Origin: Eisenibacter elegans DSM 3317
GTDB taxonomy: Bacteria > Bacteroidota > Bacteroidia > Cytophagales > Microscillaceae
Direction of reading: 5' to 3'
DNA: 64,000 nucleotides
Assembly (NCBI RefSeq): GCF_000430505.1
Contig: NZ_KE387152.1
Coordinates: forward strand, 261,413 to 325,412
This document shows, piece by piece, positions 44,996 to 53,082 of this stretch. Under the pieces are notes generated by a model that was not told the DNA's origin, ran no database searches, and worked only from the letters and a program-made list of their open reading frames with translations. The position numbers were made by a program, and so were the translations under genes. Within the stretch, counting starts at the first letter, position 1. Each line of letters begins with the position of its first letter.

Positions 44996-45102
44996 GAACT
45001 TGTTTAAAATGCTCTTCATCGATACCAAAACGCTGTTTTTTGACTAGTATCAGCACAAGAATCAGCTGTTTTGAGTGCCGCACTGAAAATTTAAACAAGC
45101 TC
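44996..45102. repeat. family C interspersed repeat, short copy C2
   Basis: 107 bp. The left end GAACTTGTTTAAAATGCTC and the right end GAAAATTTAAACAAGCTC are inverted. The interior shares CTAGTATCAGC and AATCAGCTGTTTTGAGTG with C1 at 13.9 kb and lacks about 80 bp found there. It sits 38 bp before the aminotransferase start. Confidence 0.7.
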
Positions 45103-45139
45103 TAAGCAAACCCATTTCTCATACTTATCTGTCAACAAT

Positions 45140-46450
45140 ATGCGCCAGACCTTGCTGCGAGAAGGAGCCAACGAACTGAGCTACGAAATCCGAGGAATCG
45201 TCAAAAAAGCCGAGCAGTTGCAAGCAATGGGCTTGCCAATTTATTGGGAGAATATCGGTGACCCTATCCAAAAAAACAACCAAGTCCCACAATGGATGAA
45301 GGACATCGTGATGGCCTTGTTGCAAGACAACAACACTTATGGCTATTGTCATTCCAAAGGGGTATTGGCGACAAGGGAGTTTTTGGCTGCCGAAACCAAT
45401 GCCTTGGGGGGCGTGCAAATCACCCCCGATGATATTTTGTTTTTCAATGGGCTAGGGGATGCTATTGGCAAAATTTATCAATACCTCCGCCCTACAGCAC
45501 GTATTATTGGCCCCTCACCGGCTTATTCTACACACTCTTCGGCGGAGGCTGCCCACGCCAACCATCACCCACTGACCTATAAACTCGACCCCGACAACCA
45601 TTGGTATCCCGATATGGACGACCTCTACCAGAAGGTCAAGTATAATCCCAATATCGTCGGTATTCTGATTATCAACCCTGATAATCCAACAGGGATGGTC
45701 TACCCGCCCGAAATCTTACGGCGCTTTGTGGAGATTGCGCGCGAGTTTTCGCTCTTCCTCATCAGCGACGAAATCTACCTCAATATCCACTATAATGGCC
45801 AAACTCCTTTGGCCTTGGCCCAGTTTATCCAAGATGTACCCGGGATTGCGATGCGCGGTATTTCCAAAGAAATCCCTTGGCCTGGTGCGCGATGTGGGTG
45901 GGTCGAATATTATAACCGCCAAGTTGATGCACAGTTTGCCCAGCTTTGCAACACCCTCGACAACGCCAAGATGATAGAAGTTTGTGCGACCAAACTCCCC
46001 CAGCTGGCGCTGCCCCTGATCAAACAAGACCCGCGATATGCTCCCTATCGTATGGCTGAAAATGCCAAGATAGGCCGCCGCAGCAAGATTATCGCCGACA
46101 TCTTGGGCGGAGTGCCTGCGATTAAGTTCAACGAGACTTTTGGAGCTTTTTACAACACCATCATTTTCCGCGAAGGAACGCTGCGCCCCAGCGGCCAACA
46201 AAGGATGCATATTGCCCACAAAGGCGCGGCTGATTTGCTCGGTCAGTGGCTTCAAGCCCCCAATCTCGCGCCCGACAAGGCTTTTGTATACAACTTGCTG
46301 GCAGCTAAAGGGGTGTGTGTAGTTCCGATATCGTCTTTTTGCTCTGATTTACAAGGGTTTAGAGTCACACTTTTGGAAGAAGACGAAGCCTTGCTAACCC
46401 ATATCTTTACCTCTATTCGTGCAGGCATCGAAGAGTATATCTATGGGTAG
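45140..46450 (+). CDS. pyridoxal-phosphate-dependent class I/II aminotransferase
   Basis: 436 residues of fold type I. Visible features are LSYEIRGIVKKAEQL and the early ENIGDPIQ, LFFNGLGDAIGKIYQYLRPT, IIGPSPAYSTHS, the cofactor-binding IINPDNPTGMVY with Asn, LISDEIYLN with Asp, and the likely Schiff-base Lys in RGISKEIPWPGARCGW. Similar proteins act on alanine, aspartate or other amino acids, but the substrate cannot be set from this sequence. The next gene, an SDR, follows 118 bp downstream across a heptamer array. Confidence 0.88.
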   Translation: MRQTLLREGANELSYEIRGIVKKAEQLQAMGLPIYWENIGDPIQKNNQVPQWMKDIVMALLQDNNTYGYCHSKGVLATREFLAAETNALGGVQITPDDILFFNGLGDAIGKIYQYLRPTARIIGPSPAYSTHSSAEAAHANHHPLTYKLDPDNHWYPDMDDLYQKVKYNPNIVGILIINPDNPTGMVYPPEILRRFVEIAREFSLFLISDEIYLNIHYNGQTPLALAQFIQDVPGIAMRGISKEIPWPGARCGWVEYYNRQVDAQFAQLCNTLDNAKMIEVCATKLPQLALPLIKQDPRYAPYRMAENAKIGRRSKIIADILGGVPAIKFNETFGAFYNTIIFREGTLRPSGQQRMHIAHKGAADLLGQWLQAPNLAPDKAFVYNLLAAKGVCVVPISSFCSDLQGFRVTLLEEDEALLTHIFTSIRAGIEEYIYG

Positions 46451-46571
46451 GATTTATGATTTCAGATTTGGGATTCAGGAAGTAGAATCGTAAATTCAAA
46501 AAATGATTAGCACAGTCAAGTTGTCAATCTCAAATCGTCAGTCCCAAATCGTCAATCTGAAATCGTAAATG
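46451..46571. repeat. heptamer array upstream of the SDR gene
   Basis: Four units run at 46451-46478 (GATTTAT, GATTTCA, GATTTGG, GATTCAG). Seven reversed units run at 46523-46571 (GTCAATC, TCAAATC, GTCAGTC, CCAAATC, GTCAATC, TGAAATC, GTAAATG). The last unit contains the SDR start codon. The design matches the array at 29131. Confidence 0.75.
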
Positions 46572-47333
46572 GCTAAACACAAACCAACACTCGCACTCAT
46601 TACCGGCGCTACTTCGGGCATAGGCTTGGCCATAGCCGAGCTATTGGCTTCCGAAGGAGTGAGCTTAGTCCTCTGTGGTCGTCGTCAGGATCGGCTGAAT
46701 GCACTGCGTACCAAGCTCTCCGACCAAGTGCCTGTCCATACTTGCAACTTCGACGTACGTGATGCGCAGGCCGTTCAGGCAGCCATTGACAGCCTACCGG
46801 CGGCTTTCTGCCATATCGATGTATTGGTCAACAATGCTGGCAACGCACACGGGTTGGCACCGGTAGAGCAAGCTGATATTGCTGATTGGGATGCCATGAT
46901 AGACATCAATGTGAAGGGGCTGCTCTATGTATCTAAAGCAGTGATGCCCCTGATGTTGGCACAACAACGCGGCCACATTGTCAATATAGGCTCTATAGCA
47001 GGCAAGGAGGTATACCCCAACGGCAGCGTATACTGTGCGTCTAAGTTTGCAGTAGATGCCCTTACCCAAGGAATGCGGATGGACTTGTTCAAACAAGGCA
47101 TTCGGGTATCAGCAGTCAACCCTGGTCTGGTAGAGACAGAATTTTCTTTGGTGCGTTTCAAAGGCGATGCCACACGTGCCAAGCAAGTATACCAGGGAAT
47201 AAATCCCTTGGTGGCCGAAGACATTGCTGATACAGTGTGGTATGTCATCACCCGCCCACCACACGTCAATATTGCCGAAATGTTGGTATTGCCCAGCGAC
47301 CAAGCTGCCTCTACCTTGGTCAATCGGCGCTAG
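46569..47333 (+). CDS. short-chain dehydrogenase/reductase (YdfG-like)
   Basis: 254 residues. It has TGATSGIGLAIAEL for cofactor binding, CGRRQDRLNAL (Arg suggests NADP), VNNAGNAHGLAPV, the catalytic Ser in NIGSIAGKEV and the YCASK set in VYCASKFAVDALTQGMRM, then NPGLVETEF. This order resembles NADP-dependent 3-hydroxy acid dehydrogenases such as YdfG. Substrate uncertain. It may share a transcript with the aminotransferase, although the array separates them. Its end overlaps the end of the convergent kinase gene by 14 bp. Confidence 0.88.
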   Translation: MAKHKPTLALITGATSGIGLAIAELLASEGVSLVLCGRRQDRLNALRTKLSDQVPVHTCNFDVRDAQAVQAAIDSLPAAFCHIDVLVNNAGNAHGLAPVEQADIADWDAMIDINVKGLLYVSKAVMPLMLAQQRGHIVNIGSIAGKEVYPNGSVYCASKFAVDALTQGMRMDLFKQGIRVSAVNPGLVETEFSLVRFKGDATRAKQVYQGINPLVAEDIADTVWYVITRPPHVNIAEMLVLPSDQAASTLVNRR

Positions 47334-49506
47334 GAGAAGGCGCTTCAGGCAGCGAGGGGAGCTGTAGCGCCAATACAGTGCCTTGGCCAAGCTGGCTATG
47401 GATGTGTATCTTGCCTTGCATTTTGGCCACGGTCTGCTTGACGATATACAGCCCCAGTCCGGAGCCATCAGACTTTTCGGTGGCTCTATAAAACATATCA
47501 AACACCTTGTCTATCAGGTCTGCCGCAATCCCGACTCCGTTGTCGCGGATACTGATATGGGCTTGTGTGTTTTCGATATTGACTTCTACCTTGATGTAGG
47601 GATGCTCTTCGTAGGGATTGTGGTATTTGAGTGCGTTGGAGAGCACATTACGCAGCACAATGTTGAGCTTTTCGAGGTCGGTACGGAAGATGGAGCCATC
47701 AGTGTTGAAATAAACCTGCTTGTCGATTTTGGAAAACTGCTCCATATACTGAAAATCCTCCCAACATTCTTCGATTACGGCCACCACATCGGCTACTTCG
47801 GGGAGGGGCAGGGCGCGGTTGGCCTTGGCATAGTCCAACATAGACTTGACAAACCTGTCGAGCTTCTGTACACTTTGGGTAATGTGATCGAGGTAGCCAT
47901 CCAGTTTTTCGGGTGCTCGGTCGAGGCGCATCACACTTACCAAGCCCAATACAGAGGCCAGCGGAGAGCGGATGTCGTGTGAAGTTTTGTAGACGAGCTG
48001 ATCAAGCTCAAAATTCTTTTCAGACAGTTCAAAAAGCAGGTCTTTCAGCTCCTGTTGTTGGCCTACAAGCAAGTCATTCATTTCGGCCAAAGCCTGCTCG
48101 CGGGTCAATAAGTCTTCATTTTGTTGGATGAGCTTGTCGTTGAGTGCATTTAGTTCATCATTGATAGAGATGATATGTTCTTCGGCACGCTTGCGCTCGG
48201 TAATATCCAACACCGACCCCAAAACTACCCAAGACTTGCCGGTAGCGGTTTGCCTGAAGGACATTAACTTGTCGTAGAGCCATCGCCAGCCACCGTTTTT
48301 ATGACGGACACGGTATTCGATGCTTTCAAAAGATTTGCCCGAGAGGTGGTATGCTTGTTCGTAGAAATGTGCCACAGCTTCAGATTCTTCAGGGTGAACC
48401 AATTCCAAGAACTGCTGTAGGGTCATTTGGTACAGTTCGTTGGCATCAAAGCCCGTAATTTGCGCCAAAGAGGCATTGTTATACACAAAAGCCTCTTCTA
48501 GGGTATCGTATAGATAGATATAGTTGGGGATGGTATTGAGCATCCGGTCATTGAGATAGCGGCTGCTTTGTAGCTCTTCTTCAATGGTTTTTTGGTTGGT
48601 GATATCCATCAAAAAAATCGCTGCGGCATATACATTACCGTGTTGATTGACAACAGGGCTATATTTACCCCTTACCCAAACGGCCTGCCCTTTGCGGTTG
48701 TAAAATTTCATTTCCCGCTCAAGGGTCTTACCCCTGAAGGCGACCTGGATAGTATCTTTCAGGAGCTCGCGTTCTTGCTTGTTGCGTGCAAAATCAGTGA
48801 TAAAATCACGGTACTGGAAGGAGCGCCCAAAGATATCGATGGCCAGCTGGTTCATCCGTTCATTGGCGCGTACCACACGATAGTCGGGCCCGACAATAAC
48901 GATGCCCTCGCTCATACTATCAAACAAGGCCTCTAGACTCAGGCTTTCTTCATAGCGTTGGTTGTTGAGCTGGCGTGTTTGGAGTACTTGGGTCAGCTTT
49001 TGCTCTGCCAGCGGAAACCAAGCGGTATTCATTGGCTGTGCGCCAAGAAAGCCAATGGCGCCAATCGTTTGCTCTGTGGAAGTATAGAGCGGGGTAAGCG
49101 AGAAACACCGGAAATTTTTGGAAAAAGCCTGCGTTATTGCGCTATCGGCCTTGTTGAGCGAGATGTACTCAGAAGCGGGGCGCACCTCACGCTCAAAACG
49201 ATGTAGCGGAAAATGAGCTTGCCAATATTTGTAAGCAGAGTGTTGTTGTAGGGTATTGAGGAGTATTTCGTAATGTTTGGCAGATTGGCTATGGATTTTG
49301 AAAGGCACTAAGCGGTAGTGGCTTCCTGCTGCTGGAAAATAGCAAATGAAAGCAGCTTGAGCCTCAGACAAATGGCAGGCTGTACGCAAAAACATCTCCA
49401 TCAAAGCCTCGGCCTGTTCGGTAGAAGCTGCCGATAGTTTTTTTAGACAATAAGTAAGCGTTCTGATGGGTTCTTCTCCCGAAACAAGGTGTTCGTGTTG
49501 AGACAT
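47320..49506 (-). CDS. PAS-domain sensor histidine kinase
   Basis: 728 residues from the ATG at 49506; an open extension to 49590 overlaps a candidate promoter and is disfavoured. Residues about 1-190 resemble a GAF-type input domain. Two PAS domains follow (SLEALFDSMSEGIVIVGPDY and the later YIYLYDTLEEAFVYNNASLA), the second with a PAC motif (YRVRHKNGGWRWLYDKLMSF). A coiled coil precedes the kinase core: SHDIRSPLASVLGLV (His), NVLSNALKYHNP (N box), IRDNGVGIA and GSGLGLYIVKQTV. There is no membrane segment, so it is cytoplasmic. No response regulator is adjacent. Confidence 0.92.
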   Translation of the reverse strand: MSQHEHLVSGEEPIRTLTYCLKKLSAASTEQAEALMEMFLRTACHLSEAQAAFICYFPAAGSHYRLVPFKIHSQSAKHYEILLNTLQQHSAYKYWQAHFPLHRFEREVRPASEYISLNKADSAITQAFSKNFRCFSLTPLYTSTEQTIGAIGFLGAQPMNTAWFPLAEQKLTQVLQTRQLNNQRYEESLSLEALFDSMSEGIVIVGPDYRVVRANERMNQLAIDIFGRSFQYRDFITDFARNKQERELLKDTIQVAFRGKTLEREMKFYNRKGQAVWVRGKYSPVVNQHGNVYAAAIFLMDITNQKTIEEELQSSRYLNDRMLNTIPNYIYLYDTLEEAFVYNNASLAQITGFDANELYQMTLQQFLELVHPEESEAVAHFYEQAYHLSGKSFESIEYRVRHKNGGWRWLYDKLMSFRQTATGKSWVVLGSVLDITERKRAEEHIISINDELNALNDKLIQQNEDLLTREQALAEMNDLLVGQQQELKDLLFELSEKNFELDQLVYKTSHDIRSPLASVLGLVSVMRLDRAPEKLDGYLDHITQSVQKLDRFVKSMLDYAKANRALPLPEVADVVAVIEECWEDFQYMEQFSKIDKQVYFNTDGSIFRTDLEKLNIVLRNVLSNALKYHNPYEEHPYIKVEVNIENTQAHISIRDNGVGIAADLIDKVFDMFYRATEKSDGSGLGLYIVKQTVAKMQGKIHIHSQLGQGTVLALQLPSLPEAPSPSAD

Positions 49507-49575
49507 CTGATGATAAAATGCTGTTGCGTTAGCCCATTTACAACAAAATACTAAAAAGGCCAAGATTTTACAAAA

Positions 49576-49583
49576 CAAAGATA
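49576..49583 (-). promoter_or_regulatory. candidate -7 promoter element for the histidine kinase gene
   Basis: CAAAGATA reads TATCTTTG on the minus strand, matching TAnnTTTG. It would start transcription about 65 bp before the ATG at 49506. No TTG is found at the normal upstream spacing. Confidence 0.4.
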
Positions 49584-49723
49584 CACTCATTTTGTGAGCT
49601 TTAATAAAGCTAACAATCCACCCCGAGGTATTTTATTACAATAACGAAAACTAATATCCTGAAATACAGGAGTATAAATAAGCGCTTGGCCTTCAAACAA
49701 ATCTATACCAATTCCCAGCCGGG

Positions 49724-50119
49724 CTAGCTAGACTTGAACGTAATGGGGAGAGTACACTGCACCCTTACCGGCTTGCCGTTTTGTTTGCCTGGCTCCCACG
49801 CGGGGGCGCTTTTGAGCAGCCTGATGGCCTCGTTATCGTAGGCCGGCCCTAGTCCTTTGATGATTTGGTGATTGGTGGTTTGCCCGTTTTTTTCGACAAT
49901 AAACCGTACAAAGACCTTCCCAGAGGCATTGTGAGGGTTGGGATAGCGCATATTTGCCCCAATAAATTTGTAAAGCCCCGCAAACCCTCCGTTGGGAGTG
50001 GGGTTGACTTCCACATTTACCAAAACCTCTTCTTCTTGTTGGGCAAAGCTCCACTGTGGGCTAAGCCATAATACCATCCCCAAAAGAGTTAAAAATGCGA
50101 ATTTGCCCATTAGTTTCAT
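49724..50119 (-). CDS. secreted TonB C-terminal domain protein
   Basis: 131 residues from the ATG at 50119; a frame extending to 50173 is open. A cleavable signal (MKLMGKFAFLTLLGMVLWLS, ending near SFAQ) precedes a TonB_C domain: GLYKFIGANMRYPNPHNASG, KVFVRFIVEKNGQTTNHQII, SAPAWEPGKQNGKPVRVQCT, PITFK. Ordinary TonB has an N-terminal membrane anchor and a Pro-rich spacer; both are missing, so it probably does not carry energy across the envelope. In Bacteroidota such solitary domains are common and of unknown role. Confidence 0.82.
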   Translation of the reverse strand: MKLMGKFAFLTLLGMVLWLSPQWSFAQQEEEVLVNVEVNPTPNGGFAGLYKFIGANMRYPNPHNASGKVFVRFIVEKNGQTTNHQIIKGLGPAYDNEAIRLLKSAPAWEPGKQNGKPVRVQCTLPITFKSS

Positions 50120-50398
50120 AGATATTGCTACAATTAGTGTCGATATTAGGTTTTTGGATGCTTCTACAAACACTATTCCGTTTTTGAAGCTTGCTTCAAA
50201 TTCTCTTCACAGGTATTACACATCGAGCTATATTGAGTCGGTGTATCTCACAAAAGCATTGGCCATAGCCCCGCAAGGCTATGGTGTTGCTTCGTGTAGG
50301 GGCGTGTTAGGTACTTGTATGGAAGTGCTTATGGCACAATCAGGAGTTCCCGAGCGCTGAATAACTACCACCAACCCAAACACAGACCGTTCTCCTAA

Positions 50399-51094
50399 TT
50401 AGCCTAGGCTTATTTCATCCAAACCTCCGGCGGTGGGGAAGCGCTTGCTGCTGATAGTACCAGTACGTAAAATCTGTGTTACCTGAAAGCCTGCATTGGC
50501 AGCAGCCTCTAACTCTGCTTCTACATCTGACAAAAACAAGATGGCCTGTGGAGCTATGCCGATTTCTTGCGCAATGTTATGATAAGATGCTGTCTCGCGC
50601 TTGTGCCCAATGCGGGTATCAAAATAATGCGAAAACAACGGAGTAAGATTGCCCGAAGCCGTATGGCCGAAGAGCAGCTTCTGTGCTTCTACAGAGCCAG
50701 ACGAGTAAATACCCAAGCCAATCCCTTGGCTGTGCCAGCGCTTTAATACAGAAGCTACCTCGGGGTATAAGTGCCCCTTGAGCGCGCCCTGTGCATAGCC
50801 ATCGCGCCAAACGATGCCCTGAAGGGTTTTGAGCGGTGTGTCTTTGCGGTCGGCAGAAGTCCAGTGTGTCAAAAATTTAATAGCCTCTTCAGTCGTAATA
50901 GGCTTGGCCAACTCTTGACTCAAGGTATCAGCAATTTGGCTGAGCGCCTCGTGTACCTCAGGCTCGGCAAGGTGCGATTGGGCATAAGCCACGGCGTGTT
51001 GTTTGAAATAAGGAAACAGCGTGTCATAAACAAAACTGATAGAAGTGGTAGTCCCCTCAATATCAGTCAATACAAATTGGGTGGGAGTAGGCAT
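50399..51094 (-). CDS. mtnC: acireductone synthase (enolase-phosphatase E1)
   Basis: 231 residues of the HAD superfamily. FVLTDIEGTTTSISFVYDTL has the nucleophile Asp and the Glu-Gly-Thr-Thr of MtnC. YSSGSVEAQKLLFGHT supplies the second motif, and ILFLSDVEAELEAAANAGF the acidic metal-binding motif. The enzyme converts 2,3-diketo-5-methylthiopentyl-1-phosphate to acireductone in methionine salvage. No other salvage gene (mtnA, mtnB, mtnD) is nearby. It is divergent from the ribosomal operon. Confidence 0.93.
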   Translation of the reverse strand: MPTPTQFVLTDIEGTTTSISFVYDTLFPYFKQHAVAYAQSHLAEPEVHEALSQIADTLSQELAKPITTEEAIKFLTHWTSADRKDTPLKTLQGIVWRDGYAQGALKGHLYPEVASVLKRWHSQGIGLGIYSSGSVEAQKLLFGHTASGNLTPLFSHYFDTRIGHKRETASYHNIAQEIGIAPQAILFLSDVEAELEAAANAGFQVTQILRTGTISSKRFPTAGGLDEISLG

Positions 51095-51171
51095 ACGGCA
51101 AGGGGGTAAGCGTGAAAATCAAGCCTTATCGGCAAAACGACTTAGCAAAAAAACAAAATTTTGGGCAAAGA

Positions 51172-51202
51172 TTGCATGTCAACGCCTAAAAACATATCTT
51201 TG
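51172..51202 (+). promoter_or_regulatory. promoter of the rplM-rpsI-rpsB operon
   Basis: TTG at 51172-51174, a 20-base spacer, and TATCTTTG at 51195-51202 match the Bacteroidota consensus closely. Transcription would begin near 51208, about 50 bp before the rplM start. Confidence 0.75.
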
Positions 51203-51260
51203 CACTCATTTTCAGAAAAAGTAACTCAGCATTTTCTTAGAAACATAACAAGCTAGAGCA

Positions 51261-51713
51261 GTGGATACTTTAAGTTACAAAACAATTTCGGCCAACAAAG
51301 AAACTGCCAACAAGCAGTGGGTCATTGTAGATGCCGAAAATGCCGTTTTGGGTCGCTTGTCGAGCCAAATCGCCAAAGTGCTGTTGGGCAAGCATAAGCC
51401 CAACTTTACTCCTAACGTAGATTGTGGAGACAATGTCATCATCATCAATGCCGGTAAAATCAAATTGACCGGTAAGAAATGGGACGACAAAGTGTACGTT
51501 CGCCACACAGGATACCCCGGCGGTCAGCGTTTTGCTACCCCTCGCCAGGTCAAAGCCCGCAAATCAAGCGCAGCCTTGATTGAAATGGCCGTAAAAGGGA
51601 TGTTGCCCAAAAACCGCCTCGGTCGCCGTTTGTTCCACAACATGTTCATTTATGAAGGTGCCGAGCACCCGCATGAAGCACAACAACCCCAACCCATTAC
51701 TTTCAAACTCTAA
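51261..51713 (+). CDS. rplM: 50S ribosomal protein L13
   Basis: 150 residues beginning at GTG. The family pattern is complete: WVIVDAENAVLGRLSSQIAK, LLGKHKPNFTPNVDCGDNVI, INAGKIKLTGKKWDDKVYVR, HTGYPGG, and MLPKNRLGRRLFHNMFIYEG. L13 is one of the first proteins to bind 23S rRNA. The GTG is chosen because the sequence matches family starts and no ATG precedes the conserved core. It leads a ribosomal operon with a Bacteroidota promoter 60 bp upstream. Confidence 0.98.
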   Translation: MDTLSYKTISANKETANKQWVIVDAENAVLGRLSSQIAKVLLGKHKPNFTPNVDCGDNVIIINAGKIKLTGKKWDDKVYVRHTGYPGGQRFATPRQVKARKSSAALIEMAVKGMLPKNRLGRRLFHNMFIYEGAEHPHEAQQPQPITFKL

Positions 51714-51716
51714 CAC

Positions 51717-52112
51717 ATGGCAGACAACGTAATCAATACCATTGGCCGCCGCAAAAACGCTATTGCACGTATCTATATGAAGCCCGGCAAAGGCGACATC
51801 CGCGTCAATAACCGTGAGCTGGCTGAGTATTTCCCCGTAGATACGCTACAAACTGTAGTAAAGCAGGCGCTCACTACTGTAGAGCAACAAGCCAACTACG
51901 ACATCCAAGTCAATGTAAATGGTGGTGGTATCACCGGCCAAGCTGAGGCTATCCGCCTTGCTATCTCTCGTGCACTTTGCGAAATCGATGCCGAGACCAA
52001 CCGCCCTCCTTTGAAAAAAGAAGGCTTCCTTACCCGTGACCCACGCATGGTTGAACGTAAGAAGTATGGCCGCCGCAAAGCACGCCGCCGCTTCCAGTTC
52101 AGCAAGCGTTAA
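51717..52112 (+). CDS. rpsI: 30S ribosomal protein S9
   Basis: 131 residues. [20 protein letters not shown] is the N-terminal signature, [20 protein letters not shown] the central one, and the basic tail [18 protein letters not shown] ends with the conserved Lys-Arg that reaches the P-site tRNA. It begins 3 bp after the rplM stop, consistent with coupled translation. Confidence 0.98.
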   Translation: MADNVINTIGRRKNAIARIYMKPGKGDIRVNNRELAEYFPVDTLQTVVKQALTTVEQQANYDIQVNVNGGGITGQAEAIRLAISRALCEIDAETNRPPLKKEGFLTRDPRMVERKKYGRRKARRRFQFSKR

Positions 52113-52145
52113 TCCAACTCCTTATTTCGATTATTCATTCACACA

Positions 52146-52904
52146 ATGACTAAAGTAGCTTATAAAGACCTCTTGGATGCCGGCGTACACTTTGGGCACC
52201 TTACCCGCAAGTGGAACCCCAAAATGGCTCCCTATATCTTCATGGAGAAGAATGGCATCCATATCATTGACCTCAACAAAACGCAAGTCGCGCTCGACGA
52301 GGCTTGCCAGGCCATTAAAAACATCGTAAGGTCCGGTCGTAAAGTGATGTTTGTGGCCACTAAGAAACAAGCGCAAGAGATTGTCAGCGATCAAGCCAAG
52401 CGCCTCAAAATGCCTTACGTTACCCAACGTTGGCTTGGCGGTATGTTGACCAACTTCGTTACGGTTCGCAAGTCGCTCAAGAAGCTTTCTTCTATGGAAA
52501 AAATGATGAAGGAAGAGTCTTTCAAAAACTTGGCTAAGCGTGAGCGCCTCACTATCGAGCGCGAAAAAGACAAGCTCGAAAAAGTACTTGGTGGTATTGC
52601 TGATTTGACCCGCCTGCCTGCCGCTCTTTTTGTGGTAGACGTGTTGAAGGAGCACATCGCCGTTACCGAAGCTCACAAGCTCGGTATCCCTGTATTTGCT
52701 ATCGTTGATACCAATGCCGACCCCGACAGCGTTAACTATGCTATCCCAGGCAATGACGATGCGTACAAGTCTATCGCTCTGATTACCAAAACTATCGCCG
52801 ATGCCATCGAAGAAGGGCTCAGCGAGCGTAAGCGCGATAAAGACGACCAGAAGCTGTCTGAAGAGGAAAACGCCAAGCGTGAAGTCGACCTCAACGAGGA
52901 ATAA
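52146..52904 (+). CDS. rpsB: 30S ribosomal protein S2
   Basis: 252 residues. DLLDAGVHFGHLTRKWNPKM and YIFMEKNGIHIIDLNKT are the N-terminal signature; QRWLGGMLTNFVTVRKSLKK and PVFAIVDTNADPDSVNYAIP complete the protein. The acidic, Lys/Glu-rich tail (about 228-252) is longer than in E. coli, as in many Bacteroidota. It starts 33 bp after rpsI. The strong hairpin after its stop separates it from tsf. Confidence 0.98.
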   Translation: MTKVAYKDLLDAGVHFGHLTRKWNPKMAPYIFMEKNGIHIIDLNKTQVALDEACQAIKNIVRSGRKVMFVATKKQAQEIVSDQAKRLKMPYVTQRWLGGMLTNFVTVRKSLKKLSSMEKMMKEESFKNLAKRERLTIEREKDKLEKVLGGIADLTRLPAALFVVDVLKEHIAVTEAHKLGIPVFAIVDTNADPDSVNYAIPGNDDAYKSIALITKTIADAIEEGLSERKRDKDDQKLSEEENAKREVDLNEE

Positions 52905-52937
52905 ACGCCTCTCCTAATCCCATAGGAACACCGTACG

Positions 52938-52971
52938 AAAGTTGAACTGCCTAGCGCGTTCAACTTTTTTT
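52938..52971 (+). terminator. intrinsic terminator between rpsB and tsf
   Basis: Arms AAAGTTGAAC (52938-52947) and GTTCAACTTT (52958-52967) pair perfectly, with a T run continuing to 52971. GTAC flanks on both sides extend the symmetry. Confidence 0.85.
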
Positions 52972-53014
52972 GTACCAATACTCCCGCAACCCACAGGATA
53001 TTTTGCCCACAGGC

Positions 53015-53045
53015 TTGTAAGCCAAGCGGCTTTCTTGTAATTTTG
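53015..53045 (+). promoter_or_regulatory. promoter of tsf
   Basis: TTG (53015-53017), a 20-base spacer and TAATTTTG (53038-53045) match TTG-N19-21-TAnnTTTG. The tsf ATG is 37 bp downstream. With the preceding terminator, this makes tsf a separate transcript. Confidence 0.7.
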
Positions 53046-53082
53046 CAAAAACATTTTTCATAACACTTCTAACAAGCATACA

